DNA of 64,000 nt from CAVQBJ01 sp963710725 (GCA_963710725.1 CAVQBJ010000005.1:186001-250000); one strand, 5' to 3'. Shown: positions 17,250 to 26,207, counted from the first letter of the stretch. The notes: generated by a model not told the origin, from the sequence alone. Numbers and translations are program-made.

Positions 17250-19352
17250 TCAGGTGATGAGCGGGATGATGAGGATGGCGACGATGTTCGCCACCTTGAT
17301 CATCGGGTTGATCGCCGGGCCGGCGGTGTCCTTGAAGGGGTCGCCGACGGTGTCCCCGGTGACCGACGCCGCGTGGGCGTCGGAGCCCTTGCCGCCGAAG
17401 GCGCCGTCCTCGATCAGCTTCTTGGCGTTGTCCCAGGCGCCGCCGCCGGCGGTCATCATCACCGCAAAGAAGAAGCCGACGACGATCGTGCCGATGAGCA
17501 GGCCACCCAGGGCCTTCGTGTCGATGAGCCCGACGATCAGCGTGAGGCCGATCGGCAGCAGCGAGGGAAGGATCATCTCGCGCTGGGCGGTGCGCGTGAC
17601 GATGTCGACGCACGCCGCATAGTCCGGCTGCTCGGTGCCCTCCATGATCCCGGGCTTCTCGCGGAACTGGCGGCGCACCTCCTCGACGACGGCGCCGCCG
17701 GCGCGCCCGACGGCCTCGATCGACAGCGAGGCGAACAGGCACACCATCATGCCGCCGAGGAGCAGGCCGATGAGCACCGGCGGCTCGTTGATGCCGAAGG
17801 TGATCGACACGTGCGTCTGCTGCGCGAGCTCCTCCTGGAAGCCCGCGAAGAGGACGATCGCCGCCAGGACGGCCGACCCGATCGCGTAGCCCTTCGTCAC
17901 CGCCTTCGTCGTGTTGCCGACGGCGTCGAGCGGGTCGGTGACGTTACGCACCTCCTCGGGCAGGTCGGCCATCTCGGCGATGCCGCCGGCGTTATCGGTG
18001 ATCGGGCCGAACGCGTCGAGGGCCACGATCAGGCCGGTGAGCGACAGCTGGCCCATGACGGCCACGCCGATGCCGTAGATGCCGGCGAGCTTCCACGAGC
18101 CGAGGATGCCCAGGCACAGCACGAGCGCCGGCGCCGCGGTGGCCTGCAGACCCGAGGCGAAGCCCTGGATGATGTTCGTGGCGTGGCCCGTCTCCGACGC
18201 CTTGGAGGTCTTGCGCACCGGTGAGAAGCGCGTCGAGGTGTAGTAGTCGGTGATGACGAACAGCAGCGCCGTGACGCCGATGCCGATGAGCGAGCACAGA
18301 TAGAGATGCGAGACGCTCGGCCCCTTCGGCGCGATCAGCACGGCGAGCCCCGAGGCGGGGTGATACGCGGCGGCCACGGCCGGGAAGGTGATGTCGCCCA
18401 TCAGCCAATGCGTGATCGGGTAGAAGGCGGCAGCGGCCAGGACGCCCGAGACGACGAGGCCCTGATACAGGGCGCGCTCGACGTTGCCCGCCTGCGAGCG
18501 CACCGCGAACGTCCCGATGATCGAGGCGATGATGGCGACGGCGCCGAGCACGAGCGGGTAGAGCGCCACGCGTGTGGAGTCGACCGTGCTGTAGGTGAGG
18601 ACGCCGAGCAGCATCACCGCCACCGCGGTGACGGCGTAGGTCTCGAACAGGTCGGCCGCCATGCCGGCGCAGTCGCCGACGTTATCGCCGACGTTATCGG
18701 CGATGACCGCCGGGTTGCGGGGGTCATCCTCGGGGATGCCGGCCTCGACCTTGCCGACCAGGTCTGCGCCCACGTCGGCGGCCTTGGTGAAGATGCCGCC
18801 GCCGAGTCGCGCGAACACGGAGATGAGCGAGCCGCCGAAGCCGAGGCCGATGAGCGCCTTGACCGCCGTCTCGTTGCTGTCGCCGAAGACGGCGGTCAGC
18901 AGCCCGTAGTAGCCGGCGACGCCGAGCAGGGCCAGGCCGACGACGAGCATGCCGGTGATCGCGCCGCCGCGGAAGGCGACGCTCAACGCCGGGGCGATCC
19001 CGCCCCGCGCCGACTCGGCGACGCGCGCGTTGGCGCGCACCGACACGTTCATCCCGATGAAGCCCGCCGAGCCCGAGAGGATGGCGCCGATCGCAAAGCC
19101 CGCGGCCACCGCGATGTTCTGGATGAAGATCAGCGCGATGAACACGACCACGCCGACGGCGGCGATCGTCGTGTACTGCCGGGTCAGGTAGGCGCGCGCG
19201 CCCTGCTGCACCGCGAGCGAGATCGACTGCATGCGTTCGTTGCCGGGCGACAGCGCGAGCAGCGCCCTGGTGGTGACCACGCCGTACACGATCGCGAGCG
19301 CGGCGCAGAACAATGCGACCACGACCCCGTGGTTCGTCAGAAAGCTACTCAA
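17250..19352 (-). CDS. hppA: K+-independent membrane-bound proton-translocating pyrophosphatase
   Basis: 700 residues, the usual size for M-PPase, with about 16 transmembrane helices. The substrate/Mg2+ motif KAADVGADLVGKVEAGIPED and the DNVGDNVGDCAGMAADLFE segment are intact. The K+-dependence switch reads GNTTKAVTKG: Lys at the 460-type position and Thr three residues on, the signature of the K+-independent H+-pumping class. It couples PPi hydrolysis to proton export. I set the start at TTG 19352 because GGAGG lies 8 bases upstream (19361-19365) and the protein begins at the family-typical place; the open frame to 19652 is not supported. Confidence 0.96.
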   Translation of the reverse strand: MSSFLTNHGVVVALFCAALAIVYGVVTTRALLALSPGNERMQSISLAVQQGARAYLTRQYTTIAAVGVVVFIALIFIQNIAVAAGFAIGAILSGSAGFIGMNVSVRANARVAESARGGIAPALSVAFRGGAITGMLVVGLALLGVAGYYGLLTAVFGDSNETAVKALIGLGFGGSLISVFARLGGGIFTKAADVGADLVGKVEAGIPEDDPRNPAVIADNVGDNVGDCAGMAADLFETYAVTAVAVMLLGVLTYSTVDSTRVALYPLVLGAVAIIASIIGTFAVRSQAGNVERALYQGLVVSGVLAAAAFYPITHWLMGDITFPAVAAAYHPASGLAVLIAPKGPSVSHLYLCSLIGIGVTALLFVITDYYTSTRFSPVRKTSKASETGHATNIIQGFASGLQATAAPALVLCLGILGSWKLAGIYGIGVAVMGQLSLTGLIVALDAFGPITDNAGGIAEMADLPEEVRNVTDPLDAVGNTTKAVTKGYAIGSAVLAAIVLFAGFQEELAQQTHVSITFGINEPPVLIGLLLGGMMVCLFASLSIEAVGRAGGAVVEEVRRQFREKPGIMEGTEQPDYAACVDIVTRTAQREMILPSLLPIGLTLIVGLIDTKALGGLLIGTIVVGFFFAVMMTAGGGAWDNAKKLIEDGAFGGKGSDAHAASVTGDTVGDPFKDTAGPAINPMIKVANIVAILIIPLIT

Positions 19353-19530
19353 GGGGAAATCCTCCGCAAGTCTGGTTGTGCCGTGCGGCGCAGGCATCGC
19401 GCAACGCACAAATGGGACCGGGCCGGCTCGTGTCGAGTCCAGCCCGGGGCAGAAGCCGGCGCAGTCTATCGTGCGGGCCGGCGAGGAGGCGGCCCGCCGC
19501 CGCGTCAGCGCCCCGCGGCGGGCGGGACGC

Positions 19531-20037
19531 TCAGCGTCCGGGAATCCACAGGCGACCGCTGGACTCGGCCGGGCCGGGCCGATTCCCCTCATCCTCGGAC
19601 GGCTTCGCCGGGCCGCCGCCGGGCTCCGTCGACGCGGCCGGCGGCGTCGCACTCGCCGGCGCGGGCCCCGAGGCCGGCGCCGGGCCGGCGGCGGGCGCCG
19701 CCTCGCCGGCAGCCGCCGGCGCCGCCGCCGCCTCGGCCGCGTAGGCCATCTGCAGCTGTGAGAGCGCGCCGCGGAGCTGGCCGAGATCGTCGCCGGCGCG
19801 GCGCTCGAGCACCGGCATCAGGCCGCGCACGGCGTCGATCGCGTCGCGCACCTGCTCGAGGTCGCGATCGCCCTCGGCGCCGGGGGCGAGCCCGAGGCGG
19901 CGCCCGGCGAGGTTGATGAGCGTCACGGCCGTCTGGATGACGACGTCGGCGGCGCTGATGCGCTTCAGCTCCTCCTCGTAGGCCGCCCGCATCTCCTCGT
20001 ATTCCTCGTCCGTCGGTTCGCGCGGTGGGGTGCTCAC
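19531..20037 (-). CDS. DUF1844-like conserved protein with Ala/Pro-rich tail
   Basis: 168 residues. The core (about 10-95) includes ISAADVVIQTAVTLINLAGRRLGL and DLEQVRDAIDAVRGLMPVLERR, resembling DUF1844, a helical family of unknown role. The C-terminal third is low-complexity Ala/Pro/Gly. The GTG start overlaps the stop of the YbdK-type gene by 4 bases and has GGAGGT in front, so it is co-translated with that gene. It lies 178 bases before hppA on the same strand, a gap in which I see no gene. Confidence 0.7.
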   Translation of the reverse strand: MSTPPREPTDEEYEEMRAAYEEELKRISAADVVIQTAVTLINLAGRRLGLAPGAEGDRDLEQVRDAIDAVRGLMPVLERRAGDDLGQLRGALSQLQMAYAAEAAAAPAAAGEAAPAAGPAPASGPAPASATPPAASTEPGGGPAKPSEDEGNRPGPAESSGRLWIPGR

Positions 20038-21236
20038 ACCGGTACCTCCTGTGGGTAGCTGTGCTGGGTCTCTCGTACGGCGGCGGCGTAGGCCTCCTGG
20101 AGCGACGCGCCGCCGTCGAGCAGGCGGCGCTGGCGCTGGGCTCCGTTGTGCTCGGGCAGCACCACGTCGATCCCCAGCTCCGCGCGCATCGGCGCGGTCC
20201 AGGCCGCGAGGCGCTCGACGATCGCCGCCGCCGGATACTCCTCCTCGCGCTCGAAGTCGATCATGCGCCCATCCTGACCGAAGCGGATCGCCCGCCACAT
20301 GTTCTCCTCGACGAGCCGGGGCGCCGGGTCGACCCACGGCACGCCCTCGTCGATGTCGCGCGCCGCCTGGGCGACGCAGGCCACGATGAGCGCGGCGAGC
20401 CCCTCGGACTCCGGCGCGGTGCTCTGCGCGTCGCAGATGCGCATCTCGACCGTGCCGAACGCGAAGTGCGGTCGCACCGACCACCACACCTGGGTGTACT
20501 CGACGATCGAGCGCGTGCGCATGAGCAGGTCGATGTAGTCGCGGTAGGCCTCCCACCCACCGAAGGCGTCGGGTATGCCGCAGCGCGGGAAGCTCTTCGT
20601 GAAGATCTGCGTGCGCGCCGAGTGCAGGCCGGAGTCGCGAGCGTCGACACAGACCGAGTTGGCCGACACCGCGAGCAGCAGCGGCAGCACGGGGCGCAGG
20701 CGATCGCACACGCGTACCGCGCGGTCCAGCCCGCGCACCCCCACGTGGACGTGCAGGCTGAAGGTGTTGTTGCGCCAGGCGACGTAGCGCAGGCCCTCCT
20801 CGACGCGCCGGTAGTGCGCGGTGTCGATGATCGGCTGCTCGCGGTAGTCGGCCCACGGGTGGGTCGCGTTCGCCCCGAGCAGCGCGTCACGCTCGGCGGC
20901 GAGGGCGAACAGGCGCCGGCGGCGATCGCGCTGGCTGGCGATCGCGTGGTGCAGGTCGTCTCCGGCGCCGGAGACGATCTCGATCTCCGAGGAGATGAGC
21001 TCGCCGGTGATCCCGGCGTGCAGCGCGGGGTCGCTGTCACGCGCCGCGTCGCGGAGCTCCTCGAAGCGCGGGGCGAGGTCGAGGCTGACCGGATCGAGGA
21101 TCGCGAACTCCTCCTCGAGCCCGACGGTGAAGTCGGTCGAGCGCTCGAATACGTCTACCGCTTGGGTGAGATCGAGGCTGTTCAACGGCGGCGGGGGATT
21201 CGTATCGTGGCGACGGGCCACGCGGCTCCGTCGCAA
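20034..21236 (-). CDS. YbdK-type carboxylate-amine ligase (glutamate-cysteine ligase family 2)
   Basis: About 400 residues (family about 370). The ATP-grasp-like GCS2 family shows FTVGLEEEFAILDP, ELISSEIEIVSG, FSLHVHVGVRG and FGTVEMRICDAQ. Members ligate glutamate or other carboxylates to amines such as cysteine; actinobacterial relatives act in thiol or ergothioneine pathways, but none of those partners is nearby, so the substrate is unknown. The gene follows rex by 29 bases and may share its transcript. The TTG at 21236 is weak; GTG 21221 and TTG 21185 are alternatives. Confidence 0.85.
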   Translation of the reverse strand: MRRSRVARRHDTNPPPPLNSLDLTQAVDVFERSTDFTVGLEEEFAILDPVSLDLAPRFEELRDAARDSDPALHAGITGELISSEIEIVSGAGDDLHHAIASQRDRRRRLFALAAERDALLGANATHPWADYREQPIIDTAHYRRVEEGLRYVAWRNNTFSLHVHVGVRGLDRAVRVCDRLRPVLPLLLAVSANSVCVDARDSGLHSARTQIFTKSFPRCGIPDAFGGWEAYRDYIDLLMRTRSIVEYTQVWWSVRPHFAFGTVEMRICDAQSTAPESEGLAALIVACVAQAARDIDEGVPWVDPAPRLVEENMWRAIRFGQDGRMIDFEREEEYPAAAIVERLAAWTAPMRAELGIDVVLPEHNGAQRQRRLLDGGASLQEAYAAAVRETQHSYPQEVPV

Positions 21237-21265
21237 GCGCGTCAGATCAGAGCAGATCGAAGGCG

Positions 21266-21943
21266 TCAGGTCAGATAGAAGTACAGCGCGTAGAGCAGAT
21301 CGACGGCCGGGCTGGAGGTGTGGACGGTCACCTCGGGCGGGACGTCGAGCAGCGACTCGGAGTAGTTGAAGATGATCTTGACGCCGGCGGACACCAGCGT
21401 GTCGGCGATCGGCTGCGCGGCATGGCTCGGCACGGCGAGCACGCCGACCACGACGTCCTCCTCCTCGACGACACGTGCGAGCTCGTCGACGTGGCGCACG
21501 CGCTGGGGTCCGATCTGGGCGCCCACCTTCCCGGCATCGACGTCGAAGATGGCCACGACCCGAAAGCCGTGGTCGGCGAAGATGTCCGACGAGGCGATCG
21601 CCTGGCCCAGGTGGCCGGCCCCGAAGAGGGCGATGTTGTGCTGCCCGGCCGTGCGCAGGATCTTGCGGATCTGCGAGACGAGCGATTCGACGTTATAGCC
21701 GACACCGCGCTTCCCGAACTTGCCGAAGCCACTGAGGTCACGGCGGATCTGCGTGGAGTTGACGTGTGTGTAGTCCGACAGCTCCTGGGAGGAGATCGTC
21801 TCCTTGCCCATCTTCTTGGCCTGCGTGAGCACCTGCAGGTAGCGCGACAGGCGCGCGGCCACGCCGAGCGACAGGCGCTCCGCCGAGATGACGTCACCAT
21901 CGCGGTGCAGTTCCGGTGCGCTCGCCACGTCCCTGAAGCTCAT
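21266..21943 (-). CDS. rex: Redox-sensing transcriptional repressor Rex
   Basis: 225 residues. N-terminal winged helix (SRYLQVLTQAKK, SSQELSDYTHVNSTQIRRDLSGFGKFGKRGVGY) and C-terminal Rossmann domain (NIALFGAGHLGQAIA, VVAIFDVDAGKVG) with the swapped C-terminal helix. Rex represses respiration/fermentation genes when NADH/NAD+ is low and lets go when NADH binds. A -10-like TAGAGT 9 bases before the ATG and no ribosome site suggest a leaderless message. No clear Rex operator is visible in its upstream region, so autoregulation is not supported by sequence. Confidence 0.96.
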   Translation of the reverse strand: MSFRDVASAPELHRDGDVISAERLSLGVAARLSRYLQVLTQAKKMGKETISSQELSDYTHVNSTQIRRDLSGFGKFGKRGVGYNVESLVSQIRKILRTAGQHNIALFGAGHLGQAIASSDIFADHGFRVVAIFDVDAGKVGAQIGPQRVRHVDELARVVEEEDVVVGVLAVPSHAAQPIADTLVSAGVKIIFNYSESLLDVPPEVTVHTSSPAVDLLYALYFYLT

Positions 21944-21952
21944 CGTGCCCTG

Positions 21953-21958
21953 ACTCTA
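21953..21958 (-). promoter_or_regulatory. -10 element of rex (leaderless start)
   Basis: Minus-strand TAGAGT, 9 bases before the rex ATG. No purine-rich ribosome site lies between. Confidence 0.45.
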
Positions 21959-21983
21959 GATGATCCCCAGCCCGAGACCGTGC

Positions 21984-22238
21984 TCAGCTCCGATTCGGGG
22001 CGGCCGGCGCCAGCTCGTGCCGCAGGAGGTCCTCGTCGAGGACGAACTCGCACAGCTCGCGCCCATCGAGGGCGATCACCGGAATCCGGTCGAAATAGGC
22101 CCTGTGCAGGGCTTCCTCGTCGGTGATGTCACGCTCGACGAGGCGGAAGGGGACGTCGCGGCGCACGCGCTCCAGGCCGGCCCGGGCCTCGTCGCAGAGG
22201 TGGCACCCCGGGCGCCCGTAGAGCGTCACCTCCCTCAC
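21984..22238 (-). CDS. Small glutaredoxin-like (DUF836) protein
   Basis: 84 residues with a thioredoxin-fold start (VTLYGRPGCHLCDEARAGLE) holding the redox motif CHLC, and the cis-Pro segment RIPVIALDG. Such proteins reduce disulfides or act as thiol-redox adaptors; specificity is unknown. The GTG start overlaps the tsaD stop by 4 bases (GTGA), making it the last gene of the t6A operon. It ends 40 bases before the rex start on the same strand. Confidence 0.85.
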   Translation of the reverse strand: MREVTLYGRPGCHLCDEARAGLERVRRDVPFRLVERDITDEEALHRAYFDRIPVIALDGRELCEFVLDEDLLRHELAPAAPNRS

Positions 22239-23281
22239 CGCGGGCGCTCGCCGGTCGCGTAGGCGTCGAGGTCGAGGTACCCGGGGTAGGCCACGGCCGG
22301 CCCGAAGCGCGCGGCGCTCGCGATCATCGCCGCGTTGTCGGTGCACAGCTCGCGCGGCGGCACATGGAGCGGGACGCCGAGCGCTCGCAGGCGCTCGCGC
22401 ACCGCGCCGTTGGCCGCTACGCCTCCGCCGAGCGCCAGGTGCTCGAGGCCCGTCTGCTCCAGCGCGCGCTGCGCCCGCGCCGCGAGCGCCTCGGCGATCG
22501 CCGCCTGATAGGACGCGGCGAGGTCCACGCGGCGGCGCTGGACCTCGTCGTCACCGAGCTCGCGCACCTTGTACAGCAGGGCCGTCTTCAGGCCGGCGAA
22601 CGAGAAGTCCAGCCCACGGTCGAAGGCCCGCGGGCCGGCGCGCCGGCCACCGCCAGGGAAGGGGAACGCCTCGGGATCGCCCGCGGCGGCGAGCCGCTCG
22701 AGCGCCGCGCCCCCCGGATAGCCGAGGCCGAGGAGTCGCGCGCCCTTGTCGAACGCCTCGCCGGCCGCGTCGTCGAGCGTGCGGCCGAGCACGGTGAGCT
22801 CGTCGGGAGCGGAGACCGTCCCGATGAGCGTATGCCCGCCCGAGGCGATGAGGCACACGAACGGCGGATCGAGCGGATCGGGGGCGAGGTAGTTGGCCGC
22901 GACGTGCCCCTGCAGGTGATCGACCGGCGCCAGCGGCAGACGGCGCCCGGCGGCGAGCGCCTTGGCCGTGGCCAGGCCGACGAGCAGCGCGCCGACGAGC
23001 CCGGGTCCCTGCGTCACCGCGACCAGGCTGATGTCGTCGAGCGACGCGCCGGCCCGCGCCAGCGCGTCGTCGATGGCGGCGTTGATGACGCGCAGATGCT
23101 CCCGCGAGGCGATCTCGGGGACGACGCCGCCATACCGATCGTGCACGCCCTGCGACGAGATGACGTTGGCCCGGATCGTCCCGGCGCCGTCGACGACGGC
23201 CGCGCAGGTGTCGTCACAGCTCGTCTCGAGCGCGAGGATGAGGGCGTCGGCCGCGAGCGGCGCCCCGGCGGGGACGCTCAC
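22235..23281 (-). CDS. tsaD: tRNA N6-threonylcarbamoyladenosine transferase TsaD
   Basis: 348 residues. ILALETSCDDTCAAVVDG opens the ASKHA ATPase fold; metal-binding His residues lie in VDHLQGHVAANYL; ASGGHTLIG and LALGGGVAANG are the phosphate loops. TsaD transfers the threonylcarbamoyl group to A37 of ANN-decoding tRNAs together with TsaB and TsaE. The GTG start overlaps the rimI stop (GTGA), and the stop overlaps the glutaredoxin start. An open frame further upstream to 23689 only reads through rimI. Confidence 0.96.
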   Translation of the reverse strand: MSVPAGAPLAADALILALETSCDDTCAAVVDGAGTIRANVISSQGVHDRYGGVVPEIASREHLRVINAAIDDALARAGASLDDISLVAVTQGPGLVGALLVGLATAKALAAGRRLPLAPVDHLQGHVAANYLAPDPLDPPFVCLIASGGHTLIGTVSAPDELTVLGRTLDDAAGEAFDKGARLLGLGYPGGAALERLAAAGDPEAFPFPGGGRRAGPRAFDRGLDFSFAGLKTALLYKVRELGDDEVQRRRVDLAASYQAAIAEALAARAQRALEQTGLEHLALGGGVAANGAVRERLRALGVPLHVPPRELCTDNAAMIASAARFGPAVAYPGYLDLDAYATGERPR

Positions 23282-23808
23282 GCGAAGAAATGGCCCGGGT
23301 TGGGCACGTCGTCGAGCGAGCCGGCGAGCGTCGCCGGCGTGCGCCACATGATCACGGCGTCCTCGCCGTTGTCCTGGTAGTAGCGGCGCCGGATGCCTGC
23401 CGCGCGGAAGCCATCGCGCTCGTAGAGGGTGATCGCCACATCGTTGGAGCGGCGGACCTCCAGGGTGAAACGCGCCTCCGGGTCGCCGACGCGCGCGTAG
23501 AGGTCGGTGAGCAGCGCCGAGGCCACGCCCTGGCGCCAGCGGTCGGGGTCGACGGCGACGTTCATGACGTGCCAGACGGTCTCGTAGCGCGAGCAGATGA
23601 CGTACCCGACGAGCCGCCCCTCGATCGAGGCGGCCAGGCAGATCCCGGAGGGCTTGGACAGCTCGAGTACGAACATGGCCAGCGACCACGGCGTCGGGAA
23701 GGCGCGCCGCTCGATCTCGATCACCTGCGGGAGGTCGGCATAGATGAGCCGCCGGATCTCGACGATCGGCGGCTCGGCGCGGATCTCTGCGGCGGAGGTT
23801 GTGTTCAC
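23278..23808 (-). CDS. rimI: Ribosomal-protein-alanine N-acetyltransferase RimI-like (GNAT)
   Basis: 176 residues. GNAT fold with VIEIERRAFPTPWSLAMF, NVAVDPDRWRQGVASALL (acetyl-CoA loop R-x-x-G-x-A) and ITLYERDGFRAAGIRRRYY with NGEDAVIMWR, all typical of RimI. The family acetylates the N-terminus of ribosomal protein S18, and it is often encoded with tsaB and tsaD, as here. The GTG at 23808 overlaps the tsaB stop by 4 bases. Confidence 0.93.
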   Translation of the reverse strand: MNTTSAAEIRAEPPIVEIRRLIYADLPQVIEIERRAFPTPWSLAMFVLELSKPSGICLAASIEGRLVGYVICSRYETVWHVMNVAVDPDRWRQGVASALLTDLYARVGDPEARFTLEVRRSNDVAITLYERDGFRAAGIRRRYYQDNGEDAVIMWRTPATLAGSLDDVPNPGHFFA

Positions 23809-24494
23809 TCGCTGACGCGTCCCCGGGTGATCTCGGCGTCCGGACGGCGTACGTAGCACGGTACGACGGCGCCGGTGGCCGAAGCGGCCGCGCGGTCGGC
23901 GAGCCGGCAGATCACCGCGGCGTTCACGCTGTGCAGAGACGACGCGTCCGCCGGGATCGCCACCCCGGCCGCTTGAAGGTTCTCCCTGAATCGTACCGCC
24001 CCGTCGCCGACGGCCAGGACCGCTCGCGACGCGACCGGCAGCGCCTCCGCGACGGCACCCGGCGGCACCGCGACCGGCGCGAGCAGCTCACTCTCGCCCT
24101 CGTAGACGGCGAGGAACACCTCTCCGCGGCGGGCGTCGAGCACGGCGGCCACCGGACCGCCGTGGTCGGCCTGCGCCCCGGCGGCGAGCGCGCGCAGCGT
24201 GCCCACGCCCACCAGGTCGATGCCGAGCGACTGGGCGAGGCCGCGGGCCGTGGCCACGCCGATGCGCAACCCGGTGAACGATCCCGGGCCGACCCCGACC
24301 GCGATGCGGCCGACGTCGGCCCAGGTGAGGCCCTGGCGCCGCAGCAGCTCGTCGGCGATCGCCAGCACGCGCGTGGCGTGGCCGGGTCGCTCGCCGTCAC
24401 CCGGCACCTCGAGCACCGAGCGGTCGGAGCCGTCGTCGAGCCGCAGCGCCACGGCGGTGGCGGGGGTCGCCGTGTCGAAGCCGAGCACGACCAT
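23805..24494 (-). CDS. tsaB: TsaB, t6A biosynthesis scaffold protein
   Basis: 229 residues. An inactive ASKHA fold related to TsaD: VVLGFDTATPATAVALRL at the N-terminus and VGRIAVGVGPGSFTGLRIGVATARGLAQ. TsaB bridges TsaD and TsaE during t6A synthesis. It begins 6 bases after tsaE and overlaps rimI by 4 bases. Confidence 0.95.
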   Translation of the reverse strand: MVVLGFDTATPATAVALRLDDGSDRSVLEVPGDGERPGHATRVLAIADELLRRQGLTWADVGRIAVGVGPGSFTGLRIGVATARGLAQSLGIDLVGVGTLRALAAGAQADHGGPVAAVLDARRGEVFLAVYEGESELLAPVAVPPGAVAEALPVASRAVLAVGDGAVRFRENLQAAGVAIPADASSLHSVNAAVICRLADRAAASATGAVVPCYVRRPDAEITRGRVSE

Positions 24495-24500
24495 GACGGC

Positions 24501-24962
24501 TCAGGCGCCGGGACGCTCGGAGAGCTCGAGCGTGCGGCGATCGCCGCCGGCGTGCCGCAGCGTGACCGTGACGCGCGCCGCGGGCAGCTCGTCCCCGGCC
24601 CGCTCGGGCCACTCCACGAAGGCGACGCGATCGGGACCGAGGTACTCGGCGAGCAGCGACGGGTCCTCCTCGCCGAGGGAGGCGAGCCGGTAGAGATCCA
24701 CGTGCGAGACCGTGACGCCGGCGCCGGGATAGCGGTGGGCGATGGCGAAGCTCGGGCTGGTCACCGGATCGTTGACGCCGAGCGCGCGGGCCGCCCCGCG
24801 CACGAACGTCGTCTTGCCGGCGCCGAGCTCGCCGCGCACGAGCACGACGTCGCCGGGTCGCAGGCGCTCGGCGAGCTGCGCGCCGATCGACTCGGTCTCC
24901 TGCGGGCCGCGGGTCTCCACACGGCGCGTGCCCGGCGCGCCCGGGTCAGCGGCCTCGCGCAT
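24501..24962 (-). CDS. tsaE: TsaE, t6A biosynthesis ATPase
   Basis: 153 residues. The P-loop RGELGAGKTTFVRG, SPSFAIAHRY and the acidic VSHVDLYRL are family hallmarks. TsaE hydrolyses ATP to drive the TsaBD cycle. Its start lies 17 bases inside the end of the LPXTG-type gene, so the two are tightly linked. Confidence 0.95.
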   Translation of the reverse strand: MREAADPGAPGTRRVETRGPQETESIGAQLAERLRPGDVVLVRGELGAGKTTFVRGAARALGVNDPVTSPSFAIAHRYPGAGVTVSHVDLYRLASLGEEDPSLLAEYLGPDRVAFVEWPERAGDELPAARVTVTLRHAGGDRRTLELSERPGA

Positions 24963-25332
24963 GCCGCAGGCGCACGCGCAGCGCGAGACCGGCGGCCAGC
25001 ATGGCCCCGCCGATGAGGGCCGGCACCGGGAGGTCGTCGCCGGTGAACGGGAGCTGCTTGACGTGCGACGTCGTCGAGGCGGCGGTCGAGGACGTCGCCG
25101 ACGAGGTCGAGGTCGACGTGGTCGTCGTCGTGCTTGTCGATCGCGCGCCCGTCGAGGGCGGCGCCGAGGAGAGGTTCTTCGCCGAGCCGGGGCTCACGCC
25201 GTTCTGCGCCAGCGCGACGCCGGTCGGCGTGAGGGCGGCGGCGCAGCAGCACGCCAGCAGCACGCGACGTCCCCGGTTCGGGCGGCGCCGCGTCGTCACT
25301 CCGGGAGCACTGGCTGCCGACATGGCCGGCAA
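24946..25332 (-). CDS. Small secreted surface protein with LPxTG-like sorting signal
   Basis: 128 residues. A basic N-terminus and hydrophobic signal peptide (about 20-42, ending ALAQ), then a Ser/Thr-rich spacer (about 60-95) and a C-terminal sorting signal: LPFTG, hydrophobic helix VPALIGGAMLAAGLALRV and a basic tail RLRHARGR. This is the layout of a sortase-anchored wall protein with almost no folded domain. I used TTG 25332 because AAGGA lies 6 bases upstream; ATG 25323 is possible. Its 17-base overlap with tsaE is odd for a surface protein. Confidence 0.75.
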   Translation of the reverse strand: MPAMSAASAPGVTTRRRPNRGRRVLLACCCAAALTPTGVALAQNGVSPGSAKNLSSAPPSTGARSTSTTTTTSTSTSSATSSTAASTTSHVKQLPFTGDDLPVPALIGGAMLAAGLALRVRLRHARGR

Positions 25333-25373
25333 TGCTAGTCCTTCTGTGACCCGGACGGTGTGGGTGGGCCCAC

Positions 25374-26207
25374 TCAGAACAGCCCGAGCTGGTCGGGCTC
25401 GGCGGGCACGGAGGAGTCCGACTCGCGGCGGAAGCGGCCGGCGCCGACGGCCGTCGCCGGCGCGACCGCCATCGGCGGCGCAGGGGCCGTCGCGTCGCCT
25501 CCGACGCTGTCGCCCCCGCCAGCGAGGGGCGTGCCCTCGGCACCCTGGGCGCCGGCGGCGGCGAGCGCGGCCTCGACCGCCCCCTCGTCGAGCGCGGGCG
25601 GCTGGTCGGGCGCCGGTAGGGCAAGCAGCTCGGGGAGCCGGGCGAAGTCCTCGCGCAGCGTCTGCAGCATGCGCGGCGTGTACAGGGCCGCCGCGGGATG
25701 GAAGATCGGGTACAGGCGCACGGCCCGCCGGCCCAGGGTGATGACCTCGGGCTGGCCGTGGACGCGGGTGATTCCGGCCGGGTCGCGGCGCAGCAGCTTC
25801 GTCGAGAAGTTCCCGAGCGAGCAGACGACGCGCGGGGCCACGAGCTCGACCTGCGCGAACAGGTACTCCTGGCAGTTCTCGATCTCGGCCGGAAGCGGGT
25901 CACGGTTGCCGGGCGGACGGCACTTGAGCACGTTGGCGATGAACACCTCGCCGCGCGACAGGCCGATCTCCACGAGGAGCTTCTCGAGCAGCTTGCCCGC
26001 CTGCCCCACGAAGGGCAGGCCCTGCTGATCCTCGTTGGCGCCGGGCGCCTCCCCGACGAACATCAGGTCGGCGTCGGCGTTCCCCGCCCCGAAGACGACG
26101 CTGTGGCGCGTCGCGGCAAGCTCGCTGCAGCGCTCGCAGGCCGTCGCCTGCGCGAACACGGCCTTGAGCGCCTCGCGGCGGGCGGCCGAAGACGATGAAG
26201 CCGGCAT
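25374..26207 (-). CDS. Family 4 uracil-DNA glycosylase (Fe-S) with clamp-binding-like C-terminus
   Basis: About 277 residues. The catalytic motif GEAPGANEDQQGLPFVG, NVLKCRPPGNRDP and the HPAAALYTPRM motif identify a thermostable-type UDG. Cys in ACERC, KCRPP and ENCQEY can hold the 4Fe-4S cluster. A low-complexity linker of about 60 residues leads to the last residues QLGLF, a match to the beta-clamp-binding consensus QLxLF. It removes uracil from DNA; the tail suggests recruitment to replication. ATG 26207 was chosen over an in-frame ATG at 26255 because the protein then begins near the family start; neither has a good ribosome site. Confidence 0.93.
   Translation of the reverse strand: MPASSSSAARREALKAVFAQATACERCSELAATRHSVVFGAGNADADLMFVGEAPGANEDQQGLPFVGQAGKLLEKLLVEIGLSRGEVFIANVLKCRPPGNRDPLPAEIENCQEYLFAQVELVAPRVVCSLGNFSTKLLRRDPAGITRVHGQPEVITLGRRAVRLYPIFHPAAALYTPRMLQTLREDFARLPELLALPAPDQPPALDEGAVEAALAAAGAQGAEGTPLAGGGDSVGGDATAPAPPMAVAPATAVGAGRFRRESDSSVPAEPDQLGLF

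Noticed and set aside
21944..21983. Rex operator in the rex upstream gap
   Set aside because: No TTGTGA/TCACAA-type dyad is present there.
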